Shown: positions 50,901 to 59,939, counted from the stretch's first letter. The stretch: DNA of 64,000 bases from Actinomycetota bacterium (GCA_016185305.1 JACPNV010000001.1:62001-126000); one strand, 5' to 3'. Notes: generated by a model not told the origin, from the sequence alone. Numbers and translations: made by a program.

Positions 50901-51620
50901 GTGGCCATAGCGGACCCCGACGGTCCGGCGCATCTCTCCGAACGCAACATGGCATGCGTTGGCGATGCCGTCGTGTGCTTCACGACCACGACTCGGGCCG
51001 ACGGCGATCTCGGCGTCGACGTCGACCGGGCCGCGCTGCAGCGTCGTCGTGACGCGGTGACGGGTCTTCCCTGGGCCTGGCTGCGCCAGGTGCATGGGGC
51101 CGACGTTCTCACCGTCCGATCAGATGGCCTCGAGACGCGGCGCGGTGCCGTCGCCGACGCGTTGGTGACCGACCAAGCCGGCATCGCGCTCGCGGTGCAC
51201 ACCGCCGATTGTGCGCCTGTGGTCTTGTACAGCCCGTCGGGAGTGATCGGTGTCGCGCACGCAGGTTGGCGTGGGCTGGAAGCGGGCATCATCGAGAATG
51301 TGGTGGCCGCGATGGAGTCACTCGGAGCGGCGGACATCGCCGCCTCCATCGGACCGTGCATCCACCACGAGTGCTACGAGTTCGGCCCGCCCGAGCTCGG
51401 GAGGGTCGCGAAGAAGTACGGTCCAGAAGTGCGCAGGCAGACCGCGAGTGGTGCGCCGGCACTCGACCTTCCCGGCGCGGTTCGGGCCGCGCTGTTGGGG
51501 GCGGGCGTTCGGTCGGGCCGATCTGGTCCGTGCACCGCGTGCCGCGCCGATGACTACTTCTCGCATCGCGCGCGACGAGAAGACGGGCGCATGGCCACGG
51601 TCGTGTGGCGAGAGCAGTGA
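50901..51620 (+). CDS. pgeF: Multicopper-oxidase-fold (YfiH/PgeF) purine nucleoside / peptidoglycan editing protein
   Basis: 239 aa, GTG start. Markers are LRQVHGADVLTV, AVHTADCAPVVLYSP with the active-site Cys, GVAHAGWRGLEAGIIENVV with a zinc His, GPCIHHECYEFG and the end segment CTACRADDYFSHRA. Family members are reported as purine nucleoside phosphorylases or as editing enzymes for peptidoglycan precursors. Location directly after ftsZ is conserved. The stop overlaps yggS (TGATG). Confidence 0.9.
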   Translation: MAIADPDGPAHLSERNMACVGDAVVCFTTTTRADGDLGVDVDRAALQRRRDAVTGLPWAWLRQVHGADVLTVRSDGLETRRGAVADALVTDQAGIALAVHTADCAPVVLYSPSGVIGVAHAGWRGLEAGIIENVVAAMESLGAADIAASIGPCIHHECYEFGPPELGRVAKKYGPEVRRQTASGAPALDLPGAVRAALLGAGVRSGRSGPCTACRADDYFSHRARREDGRMATVVWREQ

Positions 51621-52330
51621 TGGCGACCGCCGACCGACCGAGCCTCAGCGCCGCCGATGTCGGCGCCCGCGCGGAGCACGTGCGCGACCGCATCCGATCA
51701 GCGGGCGGCGATCCTGCCGCGATCACGCTCGTTGCGGTCACGAAGGCCTTCGATCTCTCGGTGCTGCGGGCGGCGCTCGATTCCGGGCTGCACGACATCG
51801 GTGAGAACTATGCGCAAGAGCTCGTGGGCAAGGCCGAAGCGATGTCGGCCGCCGAGCGCGACGTCGCTCGGTTCCACTTCGTGGGCCGTCTGCAACGGAA
51901 CAAGGTCCGCGGCCTCGCCCCCTTCGTCCGGCTCTGGCACACGGTCGATCGCCCCGATCTGGGAGCCGAGATCGCTCGGCGCCTTCCCGGCGCGGCCGTG
52001 CTCGTCCAGATCAACGCGTCCGCGGAAGCGCAAAAGGGTGGGTGCGCGCCGGCAGCAGTCGGGACGCTGGTCGACGAGCTCCGCGGGCTCGGCCTTGACG
52101 TGCGCGGGCTGATGACGCTCGGCGTCGCCGGTGACCTCGCTGCCACCGCGCGCGCCTTCGCCGAAGTCTCGACGTTGGCCGACCGTCTCGACCTCACGGA
52201 GAGGTCGATGGGCATGAGCGCGGACCTCGAGACGGCGGTGCGGGAAGGGGCCACGATGGTCCGCATCGGCCGGGATCTGTTCGGTCCTCGACCGGGAATG
52301 CGGCGTGAACAGGAGGAACGCCTAAAGTAG
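51620..52330 (+). CDS. yggS: PLP homeostasis protein YggS
   Basis: 236 aa from ATG 51620. The PLP lysine is in ITLVAVTKAFDLSVL. DIGENYAQELVGKAE and FHFVGRLQRNKVRGLAPFV are the conserved barrel segments. LVQINASAEAQKGGCAP, LRGLMTLGV and RSMGMSADLETAVREGATMVRIG complete the fold. It is a single-domain fold-III PLP protein that buffers free PLP; its place between ftsZ and sepF is standard in Gram-positive bacteria. Confidence 0.94.
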   Translation: MATADRPSLSAADVGARAEHVRDRIRSAGGDPAAITLVAVTKAFDLSVLRAALDSGLHDIGENYAQELVGKAEAMSAAERDVARFHFVGRLQRNKVRGLAPFVRLWHTVDRPDLGAEIARRLPGAAVLVQINASAEAQKGGCAPAAVGTLVDELRGLGLDVRGLMTLGVAGDLAATARAFAEVSTLADRLDLTERSMGMSADLETAVREGATMVRIGRDLFGPRPGMRREQEERLK

Positions 52331-52402
52331 GCGGGTTCGCCAGCCGCGTGCGCGGGGGAACGTGCCTGCCAGGACAGGCGGCCTGACCGGCCAGGAGACG
52401 AC

Positions 52403-53188
52403 ATGCCGACCATTTGGCGAAAAACGATGCTCTATCTGGGCCTCGGTCCCGACGACGAGTACGAGGAGTACGACATCGACGAGGGCTACGAGGCCGAGGA
52501 GCGTGCCGCGCCGAGCCGGCCCGCGCCCCGCCCGGCCCGAGCCGCCGCGCCCCGGCCGCCCGCCGTTGCGGCCAAACCGCCGCCTCCGAAGGCCGCGCCG
52601 CCGCCTTCCTCACGTCCGTCCCGGCCCGTCACGGCGGCGGCCAATCCCGCCCGACCGAAGCCGCCGGCAGCCAAACCGCCACCGCCGCCCGCCTCCAAGC
52701 CCGGGCGACCGCGACCGGCCGCAGCCAAGCCGCCACCTCCCACCAAAGCCGCTCCGGCGCCCCCGCCACCGGCCAGGGCGGCACCCAAAGCGCCGCGGCC
52801 GGCCCCGAAGCCCGCCCGGCCCGCTGCTGCCCACGAGCCGGCTGAGGTCCCCGCCCGAGCGGGTGCCGAAGCCCCATCACCGAAACCGAGGCCCGTGGTG
52901 CGAGCTGTTCCTGCCAACACGAAACCGCACATCGTGACGCCCGGCGACTTCGACGACGCCCAAGATGTCGCCGACAAGTTCTTGGGGAACCAGCCGGTCG
53001 TGATGGATCTCCGCATGGCCGATGGCAAGCTCGCTCGGCGGTTCCTCGACTTCTCCAGCGGTGTCTGTTACAGCCGGGGCGGCGGCATGGAGAAGGTGAG
53101 CGCGAAGGTCTATCTGCTGGTGCCCGAAGGCGTGACCGTGTCGGCCGATGAGCGTCGCCGGCTCCATGATCGTGGCCTCGCCGACTGA
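52403..53188 (+). CDS. sepF: Z-ring membrane anchor SepF with unusually long linker
   Basis: 261 aa; most SepF proteins are 150-220 aa. The N-terminal amphipathic helix (MPTIWRKTMLYLGL) should bind membrane. Acidic DDEYEEYDIDEGYEAEE follows. Residues ~34-170 are Pro/Ala/Lys/Arg low complexity. The SepF core (HIVTPGDFDDAQDVADKF, VVMDLRMADGKLARRFLDF, SSGVCYSRGGGMEKVSAKVY) occupies residues ~178-250. SepF binds the FtsZ tail and bundles filaments; actinobacteria use it because they lack FtsA. Confidence 0.93.
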   Translation: MPTIWRKTMLYLGLGPDDEYEEYDIDEGYEAEERAAPSRPAPRPARAAAPRPPAVAAKPPPPKAAPPPSSRPSRPVTAAANPARPKPPAAKPPPPPASKPGRPRPAAAKPPPPTKAAPAPPPPARAAPKAPRPAPKPARPAAAHEPAEVPARAGAEAPSPKPRPVVRAVPANTKPHIVTPGDFDDAQDVADKFLGNQPVVMDLRMADGKLARRFLDFSSGVCYSRGGGMEKVSAKVYLLVPEGVTVSADERRRLHDRGLAD

Positions 53189-53251
53189 CGCCGCGACCGG
53201 CGGCGAGGCCGCTAGCGCTAGCGTCGCTCCAGCCATGAAGGTCTCCGAGTC

Positions 53252-53506
53252 ATGATTGCGATCGTCTGCGCCGCCCTCAGCATCTACATCCTCATCTTGT
53301 TGGCTCGCGCCATCTTCTCCTGGATCCCTGTCGACCCCCAGAGCGTGTGGCAGAGCATCAACTCGTTCTGCTTCCGGGCGACCGAGCCGGTGCTCGCACC
53401 GGTGCGAAGCATCATCCCCGTCGTGCAGCTCGGCGGCATGGGTCTCGACCTCAGTTTCATGGTCGTGTTCTTCGCGATCATCATCGTGTGGCAAGCGATC
53501 TGCTGA
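53252..53506 (+). CDS. YggT-family membrane protein
   Basis: 84 aa with two TM segments (IVCAALSIYILILLARAIFSW and LSFMVVFFAIIIVWQAI) around a conserved loop (PLRS-like APVRSIIPVVQLGGMGLDLS). YggT genes follow sepF in most actinobacteria and firmicutes. It is probably a small integral membrane helper of division or osmotic balance. Starts 63 nt after sepF. Confidence 0.88.
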   Translation: MIAIVCAALSIYILILLARAIFSWIPVDPQSVWQSINSFCFRATEPVLAPVRSIIPVVQLGGMGLDLSFMVVFFAIIIVWQAIC

Positions 53507-53584
53507 GCGAGCGCCGGCCGGTGAAATGACATGACGTGATGGGTATCACCGAGTTGGCAAGAGGGGCTGACTAAGGTCGCTCCT

Positions 53585-54781
53585 ATGAGCGAATCGCCTC
53601 AACTTCTCGCCAACGTCGAGTTCGACATCGTCAAGAAGGGGTACGACCCCGAGCAGGTCGACAACTACTTGCGCCTCATCGACGGGCAGGTCAGCCAGCT
53701 CAAAGACACAGCCCGGCAGGCCGTCGAGCAAGCCGAGGTGGCTCACTCGAGAGTGGCGGAAGCCAAGCGCGAGAAGGCGGCCTACCTCTCTGAGTCCCAG
53801 CAGGCGAAGGCCGAGCTCGAGCAGGTCAAGGTTCAGCAGGCCGAGGCGTCGGTGCCGGCGGCTCCCGCCGATGCCGACGACGGCACCGAGGCGCTCAAGA
53901 AGATGCTGCTGCTTGCCCAGCGCACCGCGGACAACCACGTCGAGGAGTCGCAGGCCTCCGCGAAGAACGTCGTTGCCGACGCGCGCACGAAGGCCGCAGA
54001 GATCGTTGCCGGCGCCGAGACCCGAGCCGAGCGCCTGCTCATCGAAGCCCAGAAGGTCGCCGACGAGCTGGTGCGCGAGCGGTCCGAGAAGATCACGGCA
54101 ACGGTCTCCGAGCTCGAGCGCCGTCGCGATCTGCTGCGAGCCGACTCTGAGGTGCTCGAGAAGTACCTCACCGAGCATCGCCAGCGGTTGCAGGAGGGTG
54201 TCAACACGCTCGCCGCGCTGCTGAACGACGACAGCGGCCTGAAGGCCGATCCGATGCCGTCGCTCAAGGCCGAGCCCGACTCGGTGCCTCCCATCCCGAG
54301 CGCGCCGCAGCCGGCACTTCCGACGGTCGACGACGTGTCGCCCCAGCCCACCGTGGGTGCCACGCCGAGCTCGCCCCCGTCCTTGGCAGGTCCCGCTCCT
54401 TCCGAACCAGCGCCGCGGGCAAAGCCAGACCCGACGGCACCGACGGCGCCGTCCAACAGTTCGCCGACGGTGGTGCGCGTGTCGAGCGGAACCACGACGG
54501 CCAAGCGCGATCCTGAGGCGGAGTTCCCGGTGGTGAAGATCCCCGAGCTCCTCGAGACGCCGTCGGAGATCCGTGATCGGGTCGACAACGACGGGCCACC
54601 CACGCTGCAGATCAGTGCGGCCGACCAGCAGAAGCTCCTCGGCGAGGGCCGCGAAGGCAGGGGAGATGAGCGAGGCGATCTCATGCCGCCGCTCGACCCG
54701 CTCACCGACGAAGCCATGACCCGCTTCCTCGAAGAGGACTTCGACGAGAACGGCAGACCCCGCCGCTTCCGCCGCAAGTAG
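53585..54781 (+). CDS. divIVA: DivIVA/Wag31-domain protein
   Basis: 398 aa. The DivIVA membrane-binding N-terminus reads VEFDIVKKGYDPEQVDNYLRLID, with a coiled coil continuing to ~residue 100. A second coiled coil (residues ~105-215) contains KKMLLLAQRTADNHVEES, the typical DivIVA C-domain start. The remaining ~180 residues are Pro/Ser/Thr-rich with an acidic-basic end (FLEEDFDENGRPRRFRRK). It marks poles and septa and directs cell wall growth. Last gene of the dcw polycistron. Confidence 0.88.
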   Translation: MSESPQLLANVEFDIVKKGYDPEQVDNYLRLIDGQVSQLKDTARQAVEQAEVAHSRVAEAKREKAAYLSESQQAKAELEQVKVQQAEASVPAAPADADDGTEALKKMLLLAQRTADNHVEESQASAKNVVADARTKAAEIVAGAETRAERLLIEAQKVADELVRERSEKITATVSELERRRDLLRADSEVLEKYLTEHRQRLQEGVNTLAALLNDDSGLKADPMPSLKAEPDSVPPIPSAPQPALPTVDDVSPQPTVGATPSSPPSLAGPAPSEPAPRAKPDPTAPTAPSNSSPTVVRVSSGTTTAKRDPEAEFPVVKIPELLETPSEIRDRVDNDGPPTLQISAADQQKLLGEGREGRGDERGDLMPPLDPLTDEAMTRFLEEDFDENGRPRRFRRK

Positions 54782-54788
54782 CGAACGC

Positions 54789-55088
54789 AACTGGGCCGTG
54801 GTGCGCGCCGGAAACGGCGCGGTGGCGGGCCCGGTTCGGGACGGGAGGGCAACTGGGCCGCGGTGCGCGCCGGAAACGGCGCGGTGGCGGGCCCGGTTCG
54901 GGACAGGAGGGCAACCGGGCCGCGGTGCGCGCCGGAAACGGCGCGGTGGCGGGCCCGGTTCGGGACAGGAGGGCAACCGGGCCATGGCGCGCGCCGGAAA
55001 CGGCGCGGTGGCGGGCCCGGTTCGGGACAGGAGGGCAACCGGGCCATGGCGCGCGCCGGAAACGGCGCGGTGGCGGGCCCGGTTCGGG
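54789..55088. repeat. Five tandem 62-bp units of the 48-nt GAAA-loop hairpin
   Basis: Units start at 54789, 54851, 54913, 54975 and 55037, exactly 62 bp apart. Each has outer arms AACYGGGCC and GGCCCGGTT, inner stem CGCGCCG / CGGCGCG and a GAAA loop, then a spacer GGACRGGAGGGC. Units 1-2 have a T-G wobble where units 3-5 have C-G; the single copy at 10200 has T-A. The block fills the gap between the convergent divIVA and ileS ends. Open frames through it are repeat artefacts. Confidence 0.9.
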
Positions 55089-58000
55089 TCAGGCCGGGGT
55101 GATCGTCACACGGACGGGGCGTCCGTCGATGCTGAGCATGGCGGTGCCGGGACCGAGCTCGAGGCTGGTGGCGAGCACTTCGCCGGCGATCCATTCCTTG
55201 TGAGCCACGATCGCGTCACGGATCTCGTCGTCGTCGCTCTCGATCGTGATAGCGATGCGATCGGTCACGGCGAGACCGAGGTCTTTGCGCTGCTCGTTGA
55301 GCTTGCGCACGACACCGCGAGCCAGCCCCTCGGCTCGCAGCTCCGGGGTGAGCTCGACGTCGAGCACGACGATGGCGTCGTTGGTACGCACGGCCGCAGA
55401 CGCGTCACCGTCCTTCGACTGCAGCGTGAGGTCGAACTCGCCCTCGCCCAGCAAGAAGTCCTCGATGATGACGGTGCCGTCGCCGTTGTCGGTCCAGTCG
55501 CCGCGGCGTGCCGCCTTCATGACCCGTTGCACGTCTGCGCCGAGCTTGGGGCCGAGGACCTTGCCGTTGGGCTTGAGCTGGAAGGTGCCGTAGGCCGCCA
55601 TCTGGTCGGTGAGCTCGACGGCTTTCACGTTGGCCTCTTCGGCGAGGAGCGGGGCGTAGGGCCGCAGCCGCTCGACATCGCGACCGGCGACCGTGAGCAG
55701 CGCGAGAGGCAGCCGGTTGGCGATGCCCCGATCTTTTCGCAGCGACGACGCGGTCGACGCGATGTCTTGGATGCGGTCCATCGCAGCCACGAGCTCGGGG
55801 TCGGCCGGGAACGCGGCGGCTGACGGCCAGTCGGTGAGGTGCACCGACTCGTCACCGGTCAAGGAGGTGTAGATCTCCTCGGCGAGGAACGGGAGCAGCG
55901 GCGCGGTGAGCTTCGAGAGCGTGAGCAGAACGGTGTAGAGCGTGTCGTAGGCGGCGCGCTTGGCCTGGGCGTCATTGGCGTCGTCACCGGCCGGCGCCCA
56001 GAACCGATCGCGTGACCGTCGGATGTACCAGTTGTTCAACGAGTCGAGGTAGGAGCGGACCTGTGCGCACGCGACCGCGATCTCGTAGTCGTCGAGCGAC
56101 TGCTGCACGTCGTCCACCAACTGGCGGGTCTTGGCGAGGATGTAGCGGTCGAGCACGTCGGTGGAGTCGGCACGCATCGACGCGTGGTAGCCGTCGGCGT
56201 TGGCGTAGAGCGTGAAGAAGTTGAACGCGTTCCAGATCGGGTTGAGCACCAAGCGCACGACCTCGGCCACGCCCGCCGCGTCCTTGTCGATGCGGAAGTC
56301 GAGACCCCGGAGGATCGGCGACTGCATCCAGTACCACCGGAAGGCGTCCGAGCCCATGGTCTCGAACACCGTCTCGGGGTCGGGGTAGTTGTTCAGCCGC
56401 TTCGAGAGCTTGCGGCCGGTGCTGTCGAGCACGACCCCGTGGCAGATGACGTTCTCGAAGGCGGGCTTGTCGAACAGCGCCGTCGCGAGCACGTGCAACG
56501 TGTAGAACCACCCCCGCGTCTGGGCGACGTACTCCACGATGAAGTCGCCCGGGAAGTGGTGCTCGAACCAGTCGGCGTTCTCGAAGGGGTAGTGCACCTG
56601 AGCGAAGGGCATCGAGCCGGACTCGAACCAGCAGTCGAGCACCTCGGGAACCCGGCGCATCATCGACTTCCCGGTCGGGTCGTCGGGGTTCGGACGCACC
56701 AGCTCGTCGATGAAGGGACGGTGGAGGTTGGTGGGGCGCACGCCGAAGTCGCGCTCGAGCTCGTCGAGCGAGCCGTACACGTCGATGCGCGGGTAGGCGG
56801 GGTTGTCGCTCTTCCACACCGGGATGGGCGCGCCCCAGAAGCGATTGCGGCTGATCGACCAGTCACGCGCCCCTTCGAGCCACTTGCCGAACTGGCCGTC
56901 GCGCACGTTCTCGGGGATCCAGTTGATGCCACTGGTGTTCGCAGAGCCCCGGTTCAGCTCGACCATGCGATCGCGGAAGTCGGTCACGCGCACGTACCAC
57001 GACGGCAACGCCCGGTAGATGATCGGCGTGTCGGTGCGCCAGCAGTGGGGGTAGTTGTGCTCGATGGTGTCGTGGCGTACGACCACACCCAACGCCTTGA
57101 GATGCTGGATGATCGCGACGTTGGAATCGAGCACGTTCTCGCCGGCCCATTCGGGGACGTCGTCGGTGAAGCGACCGCTGTCGTCGACAGGAACGACGAG
57201 CGGGATGTCGTTCTCCTCGCCGACGCGCTGGTCATCCTCGCCGAAGCCGGGGGCGATGTGGACGATGCCCGTGCCTTCGCTGGTGTCGACGAACTCCGCG
57301 GGGATGATGCGGAACGCATTGGTCGCGTCGGCGAAGAACGGCAGCAGCGGTTCGTAGGTGCGGCCCACCAGGTCGCGACCTTTCACGGTGCCGTGCAGCC
57401 TGGTGCCCTCGAGTTGCGCGTCGTACTTCCCGCGTGCTGCGTCGCCGATGATGAAGTGGTCGCCGTCCTCTTCAAGGATCGCGTACTCGATGTCGGGACC
57501 GACCGCGAGCGCGAGGTTCGACGGCAGGGTCCACGGTGTGGTGGTCCACGCCAGGATCTTCATGGGGCCGGGGTCGTTCGCCTGCGGCACCAGCGTGAAC
57601 GACACCGTGATCGCGGGGTCCTGCCGGGGCCGGGTGGCGTCGTCGAGCCGGATCTCGAAGTTGGAGAGGGGGGTCTCCGCGCCCCAGGAGTAGGGCATGA
57701 CACGGTTGGCTTCATAGACGAGGCCTTTGTTCCAGAGTTGCTTGAAGGCCCAGATGACCGACTCCATGTAGTCGAGGTCCATCGTCTTGTAGTCGTTGTG
57801 GAAGTCGACCCACCGGGCCTGCCGGGTGACGTACTGCTCCCACTCGGCGGTGAACCGCAGCACCGACGTGCGGCAGTAGTCGTTGAACTTCTCGATGCCG
57901 TAATCGGTGATCGCCGCCCGCCCGGAGACCTCGAGCTCTTTCTCTGCCTGCATCTCGACTGGGAGCCCGTGGGTGTCCCAGCCGAAGCGCCGCTCGACCC

Positions 58001-58262
58001 GGCGCCCGCGCATGGTCTGGTAACGGGGCACGACGTCTTTCACGTAGCCGGTCAGCAGGTGGCCGTAGTGGGGGAGCCCGTTCGCGAACGGCGGCCCGTC
58101 GTAGAAGACGTATTCGTTGCTGCCGTTCTCGCCCGACGGCCGGTTCTCGACCGAGCGCTCGAACGTCTTGTGGTCGTTCCAGGTCTGGAGGATGCGCCGC
58201 TCGATGGCGGGATAGTCGGCGCGTGGATCGACGGTCGGGTACGGCGTTTCGGCGGGCTTCAC
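55089..58262 (-). CDS. ileS: Isoleucyl-tRNA synthetase
   Basis: 1057 aa, the length of the eukaryote-like/actinobacterial IleRS. YDGPPFANGLPHYGHLLTGYVKD contains the HxGH motif. RFGWDTHGLPVEMQAEKEL follows, the CP1 editing region includes AWTTTPWTLPSNLALAVGP, and the signature KLSKRLNNYPDPE is the KMSKS loop. The C-terminus carries the anticodon-binding helical domain. It is transcribed against the dcw cluster. No T-box leader could be recognised upstream. Confidence 0.96.
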   Translation of the reverse strand: MKPAETPYPTVDPRADYPAIERRILQTWNDHKTFERSVENRPSGENGSNEYVFYDGPPFANGLPHYGHLLTGYVKDVVPRYQTMRGRRVERRFGWDTHGLPVEMQAEKELEVSGRAAITDYGIEKFNDYCRTSVLRFTAEWEQYVTRQARWVDFHNDYKTMDLDYMESVIWAFKQLWNKGLVYEANRVMPYSWGAETPLSNFEIRLDDATRPRQDPAITVSFTLVPQANDPGPMKILAWTTTPWTLPSNLALAVGPDIEYAILEEDGDHFIIGDAARGKYDAQLEGTRLHGTVKGRDLVGRTYEPLLPFFADATNAFRIIPAEFVDTSEGTGIVHIAPGFGEDDQRVGEENDIPLVVPVDDSGRFTDDVPEWAGENVLDSNVAIIQHLKALGVVVRHDTIEHNYPHCWRTDTPIIYRALPSWYVRVTDFRDRMVELNRGSANTSGINWIPENVRDGQFGKWLEGARDWSISRNRFWGAPIPVWKSDNPAYPRIDVYGSLDELERDFGVRPTNLHRPFIDELVRPNPDDPTGKSMMRRVPEVLDCWFESGSMPFAQVHYPFENADWFEHHFPGDFIVEYVAQTRGWFYTLHVLATALFDKPAFENVICHGVVLDSTGRKLSKRLNNYPDPETVFETMGSDAFRWYWMQSPILRGLDFRIDKDAAGVAEVVRLVLNPIWNAFNFFTLYANADGYHASMRADSTDVLDRYILAKTRQLVDDVQQSLDDYEIAVACAQVRSYLDSLNNWYIRRSRDRFWAPAGDDANDAQAKRAAYDTLYTVLLTLSKLTAPLLPFLAEEIYTSLTGDESVHLTDWPSAAAFPADPELVAAMDRIQDIASTASSLRKDRGIANRLPLALLTVAGRDVERLRPYAPLLAEEANVKAVELTDQMAAYGTFQLKPNGKVLGPKLGADVQRVMKAARRGDWTDNGDGTVIIEDFLLGEGEFDLTLQSKDGDASAAVRTNDAIVVLDVELTPELRAEGLARGVVRKLNEQRKDLGLAVTDRIAITIESDDDEIRDAIVAHKEWIAGEVLATSLELGPGTAMLSIDGRPVRVTITPA

Positions 58263-58580
58263 CCGGTCAGCCTAGTGGTGCCGCTCACTGGGCCAGAAAG
58301 TGGTTGCGACCAGGTATGGCGGGACGGGCGCCGTCCTCGGGGCATCGTTGCGACGGCGTCGCCTTCGACACCGACGCGCTCGCGCTGGTGCTCGCGCCCG
58401 TCGAAGAGCTGGTCGTGTTCGGCGACGATGACGGAGCGCCTGGGACAGCGGGGCATCGGGCCATCGTGCGCCGGCCCGCCAGCGGTGTCGTCGTACCGAG
58501 TGCGATCGGGCGAGCAATTGACGGCTTCCTGCCAAGGGCATACTCTCCGGCACCCTTTCGGGGTGGGAAAGGAGCTGTAC
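58263..58580. other. Divergent intergenic region ileS / dksA-like
   Basis: 318 nt between divergent starts. It contains the promoter described separately and a small 5'-leader hairpin CACCC-TTTCG-GGGTG (58551-58565) just before the AAAGGAG ribosome site. A short coding-like frame in the middle (58330-58500, plus strand) has no start or known homology. Confidence 0.5.
58518..58546 (+). promoter_or_regulatory. Promoter of the H1-like/DksA gene
   Basis: TTGACG at 58518-58523, a 17-nt spacer, then TACTCT at 58541-58546. This matches the actinobacterial housekeeping consensus TTGAC-N17-TANNNT. The predicted leader is about 28-30 nt and includes a 5-bp hairpin and AAAGGAG. Confidence 0.7.
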
Positions 58581-59366
58581 ATGGTTCGAGCCACCAAGAC
58601 CTCGACGACTCGCAGCTCCCGCGGCAAACCGGCCGCGGGGAAGTCGCCGACCGCGAAGTCGGTGGCGAAGAAGTCGCCAGCCCGATCTCGTTCCAGCGCC
58701 CGGAAGGCGCCTGCTGCGTCCACGGCCACAAAGAAGGCCGCAGCGAGGGGGGCACGCAGCAAGACCCCCGCGAAGATCGCGAAGAAGCCCAACAGAACGA
58801 CAGCAACATCGAGGGCATCGACCAACGTGACTGCCAAGAAGACGACCACCGCCAAGAAGGCGGCAAAGAAGACCAGCGCCAAGAAGGCGCCCGCGAAGGC
58901 AGCGGCCAAGAAGGCGCCCGCGAGAGCAGCGACCAAGAAAGCACCCGTGAAGGCCACAACGACCAAACCGGCCGCCAAGGCGGCACTCAAGAAGTCACCG
59001 TTCGACAAGAAGTTCCTGGATTCACAAAGAGAGCTCTTGCTGGCCGAACGGGCGACCTACACCCAGCAGGCCGACGCGTTGCAGGCCGAGGCGGACGAAC
59101 TGGCGGCCGAGCGTGAGCCGGGCGACGTCCAGTTCGACGAGGAATCGGGGGAAGGCGACACGATGGCTGTCGAGCGCGACTTCGATCTCGCCCTCTCCGC
59201 GCAGGCTCGGGCCAACATCGAAGACATCGACTTGGCGCTGGAGAAGATCTTCAAGGGCACCTACGGCATCTGCGAGGCTTCCGGGCTCGCGATCCCGAAA
59301 GAGCGCCTCAGGGTCATACCCTGGGCCCGTGTCCGGGTCGAGTACAAGGTTGGCGGCTTCAGCTGA
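58581..59366 (+). CDS. Histone-H1-like Lys/Ala repeat region fused to a DksA/TraR domain
   Basis: 261 aa from ATG 58581, with AAAGGAG 6 nt upstream. Residues 1-145 are composed of PAKK, AKKA and TKKA repeats like histone H1 tails and bacterial H1-like proteins. Residues ~150-260 form a DksA/TraR domain: a coiled coil (FLDSQRELLLAERATYTQQA), an EGDTMAVERDFDLALSA block, then GTYGICEASGLAIPKERL. The zinc finger has only one Cys of the usual four. It may bind DNA nonspecifically and contact RNA polymerase. The ileS-dksA-lspA-rluD neighbourhood is conserved in actinobacteria. Confidence 0.8.
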   Translation: MVRATKTSTTRSSRGKPAAGKSPTAKSVAKKSPARSRSSARKAPAASTATKKAAARGARSKTPAKIAKKPNRTTATSRASTNVTAKKTTTAKKAAKKTSAKKAPAKAAAKKAPARAATKKAPVKATTTKPAAKAALKKSPFDKKFLDSQRELLLAERATYTQQADALQAEADELAAEREPGDVQFDEESGEGDTMAVERDFDLALSAQARANIEDIDLALEKIFKGTYGICEASGLAIPKERLRVIPWARVRVEYKVGGFS

Positions 59367-59399
59367 TCGGCGGATGTGGCGCCAGCAGGAGCGACACCG

Positions 59400-59939
59400 G
59401 TGACAGCCGCCGATGCCCGCCGTCCCCACTGGACCCTGCTCGGTGCCGTCGTCGCGGCCGTTCTCGTCATCGACCAGCTCTCGAAGAACTGGGCACTGAG
59501 CGAGCTGGGCGGCCGCCGCACGATCGAGGTGCTGTGGACCCTGCAACTGCGCCTTGCGTTCAACACGGGCATGGCGTTCAGCCTCGGTGGCAATCGGGGC
59601 CAGCTCATCGCCGCGATCGCGGTCGTCGTGGTCGGTTGGGTGCTCTTCAGCGAGCGCCGCGACACGACCAGGCTCGGCGCAGTGGCGCGCGGACTGATCG
59701 TGGGGGGAGCGGCGGGCAACCTCATCGACCGGTTGCTGCGAGATCGCGACCTCGGCGGGGGCTTCCTCGCCGGACGCGTCGTGGACTTCATCGACTTCCA
59801 GTGGTGGCCCGTGTTCAACGGCGCCGATGCCGCGGTCGTGGTCGGCGTGGTGCTGCTGATCGTCACCATGCTCTTTTGGAGCCCCGAGGATGAACGACGA
59901 CCAGCGGGAGCCGATCGACAAGCCGATCTCAGCGGTTGA
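59400..59939 (+). CDS. lspA: Lipoprotein signal peptidase
   Basis: 179 aa from GTG 59400, with GGAG 9 nt upstream; GTG 59376 would add 8 residues. Four TM helices. VLVIDQLSKNWAL and RLAFNTGMAFSLGG are the conserved N-terminal blocks. IVGGAAGNLIDRLL and VVDFIDFQWWPVFNGADAAV carry the catalytic Asp dyad. It cleaves prolipoprotein signal peptides, including that of the GerMN lipoprotein encoded at 14 kb. Confidence 0.93.
   Translation: MTAADARRPHWTLLGAVVAAVLVIDQLSKNWALSELGGRRTIEVLWTLQLRLAFNTGMAFSLGGNRGQLIAAIAVVVVGWVLFSERRDTTRLGAVARGLIVGGAAGNLIDRLLRDRDLGGGFLAGRVVDFIDFQWWPVFNGADAAVVVGVVLLIVTMLFWSPEDERRPAGADRQADLSG

Noticed and set aside
54798..55823. Long plus-strand open frames across the tandem repeats
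   Set aside because: They translate the repeated hairpin (GNGAVAGPVRD-like periodic protein) and then run antisense through the end of ileS; 62-bp periodicity and GC bias explain the lack of stops.
56184..58580. Upstream in-frame extension of the DksA-like gene through ileS
   Set aside because: The AAAGGAG site, promoter and H1-like start at 58581 are convincing; the upstream part is antisense to ileS.
58263..58580. T-box leader for ileS
   Set aside because: Actinobacterial ileS often has one, but no UGGNACC-type antisequestrator was found on the minus strand upstream of 58262.
58259..59008. Hydrophobic minus-strand frame opposite the Lys/Ala repeats
   Set aside because: AAG/GCC codons read backwards as Leu/Phe and Ala/Gly; a common artefact of H1-like genes.
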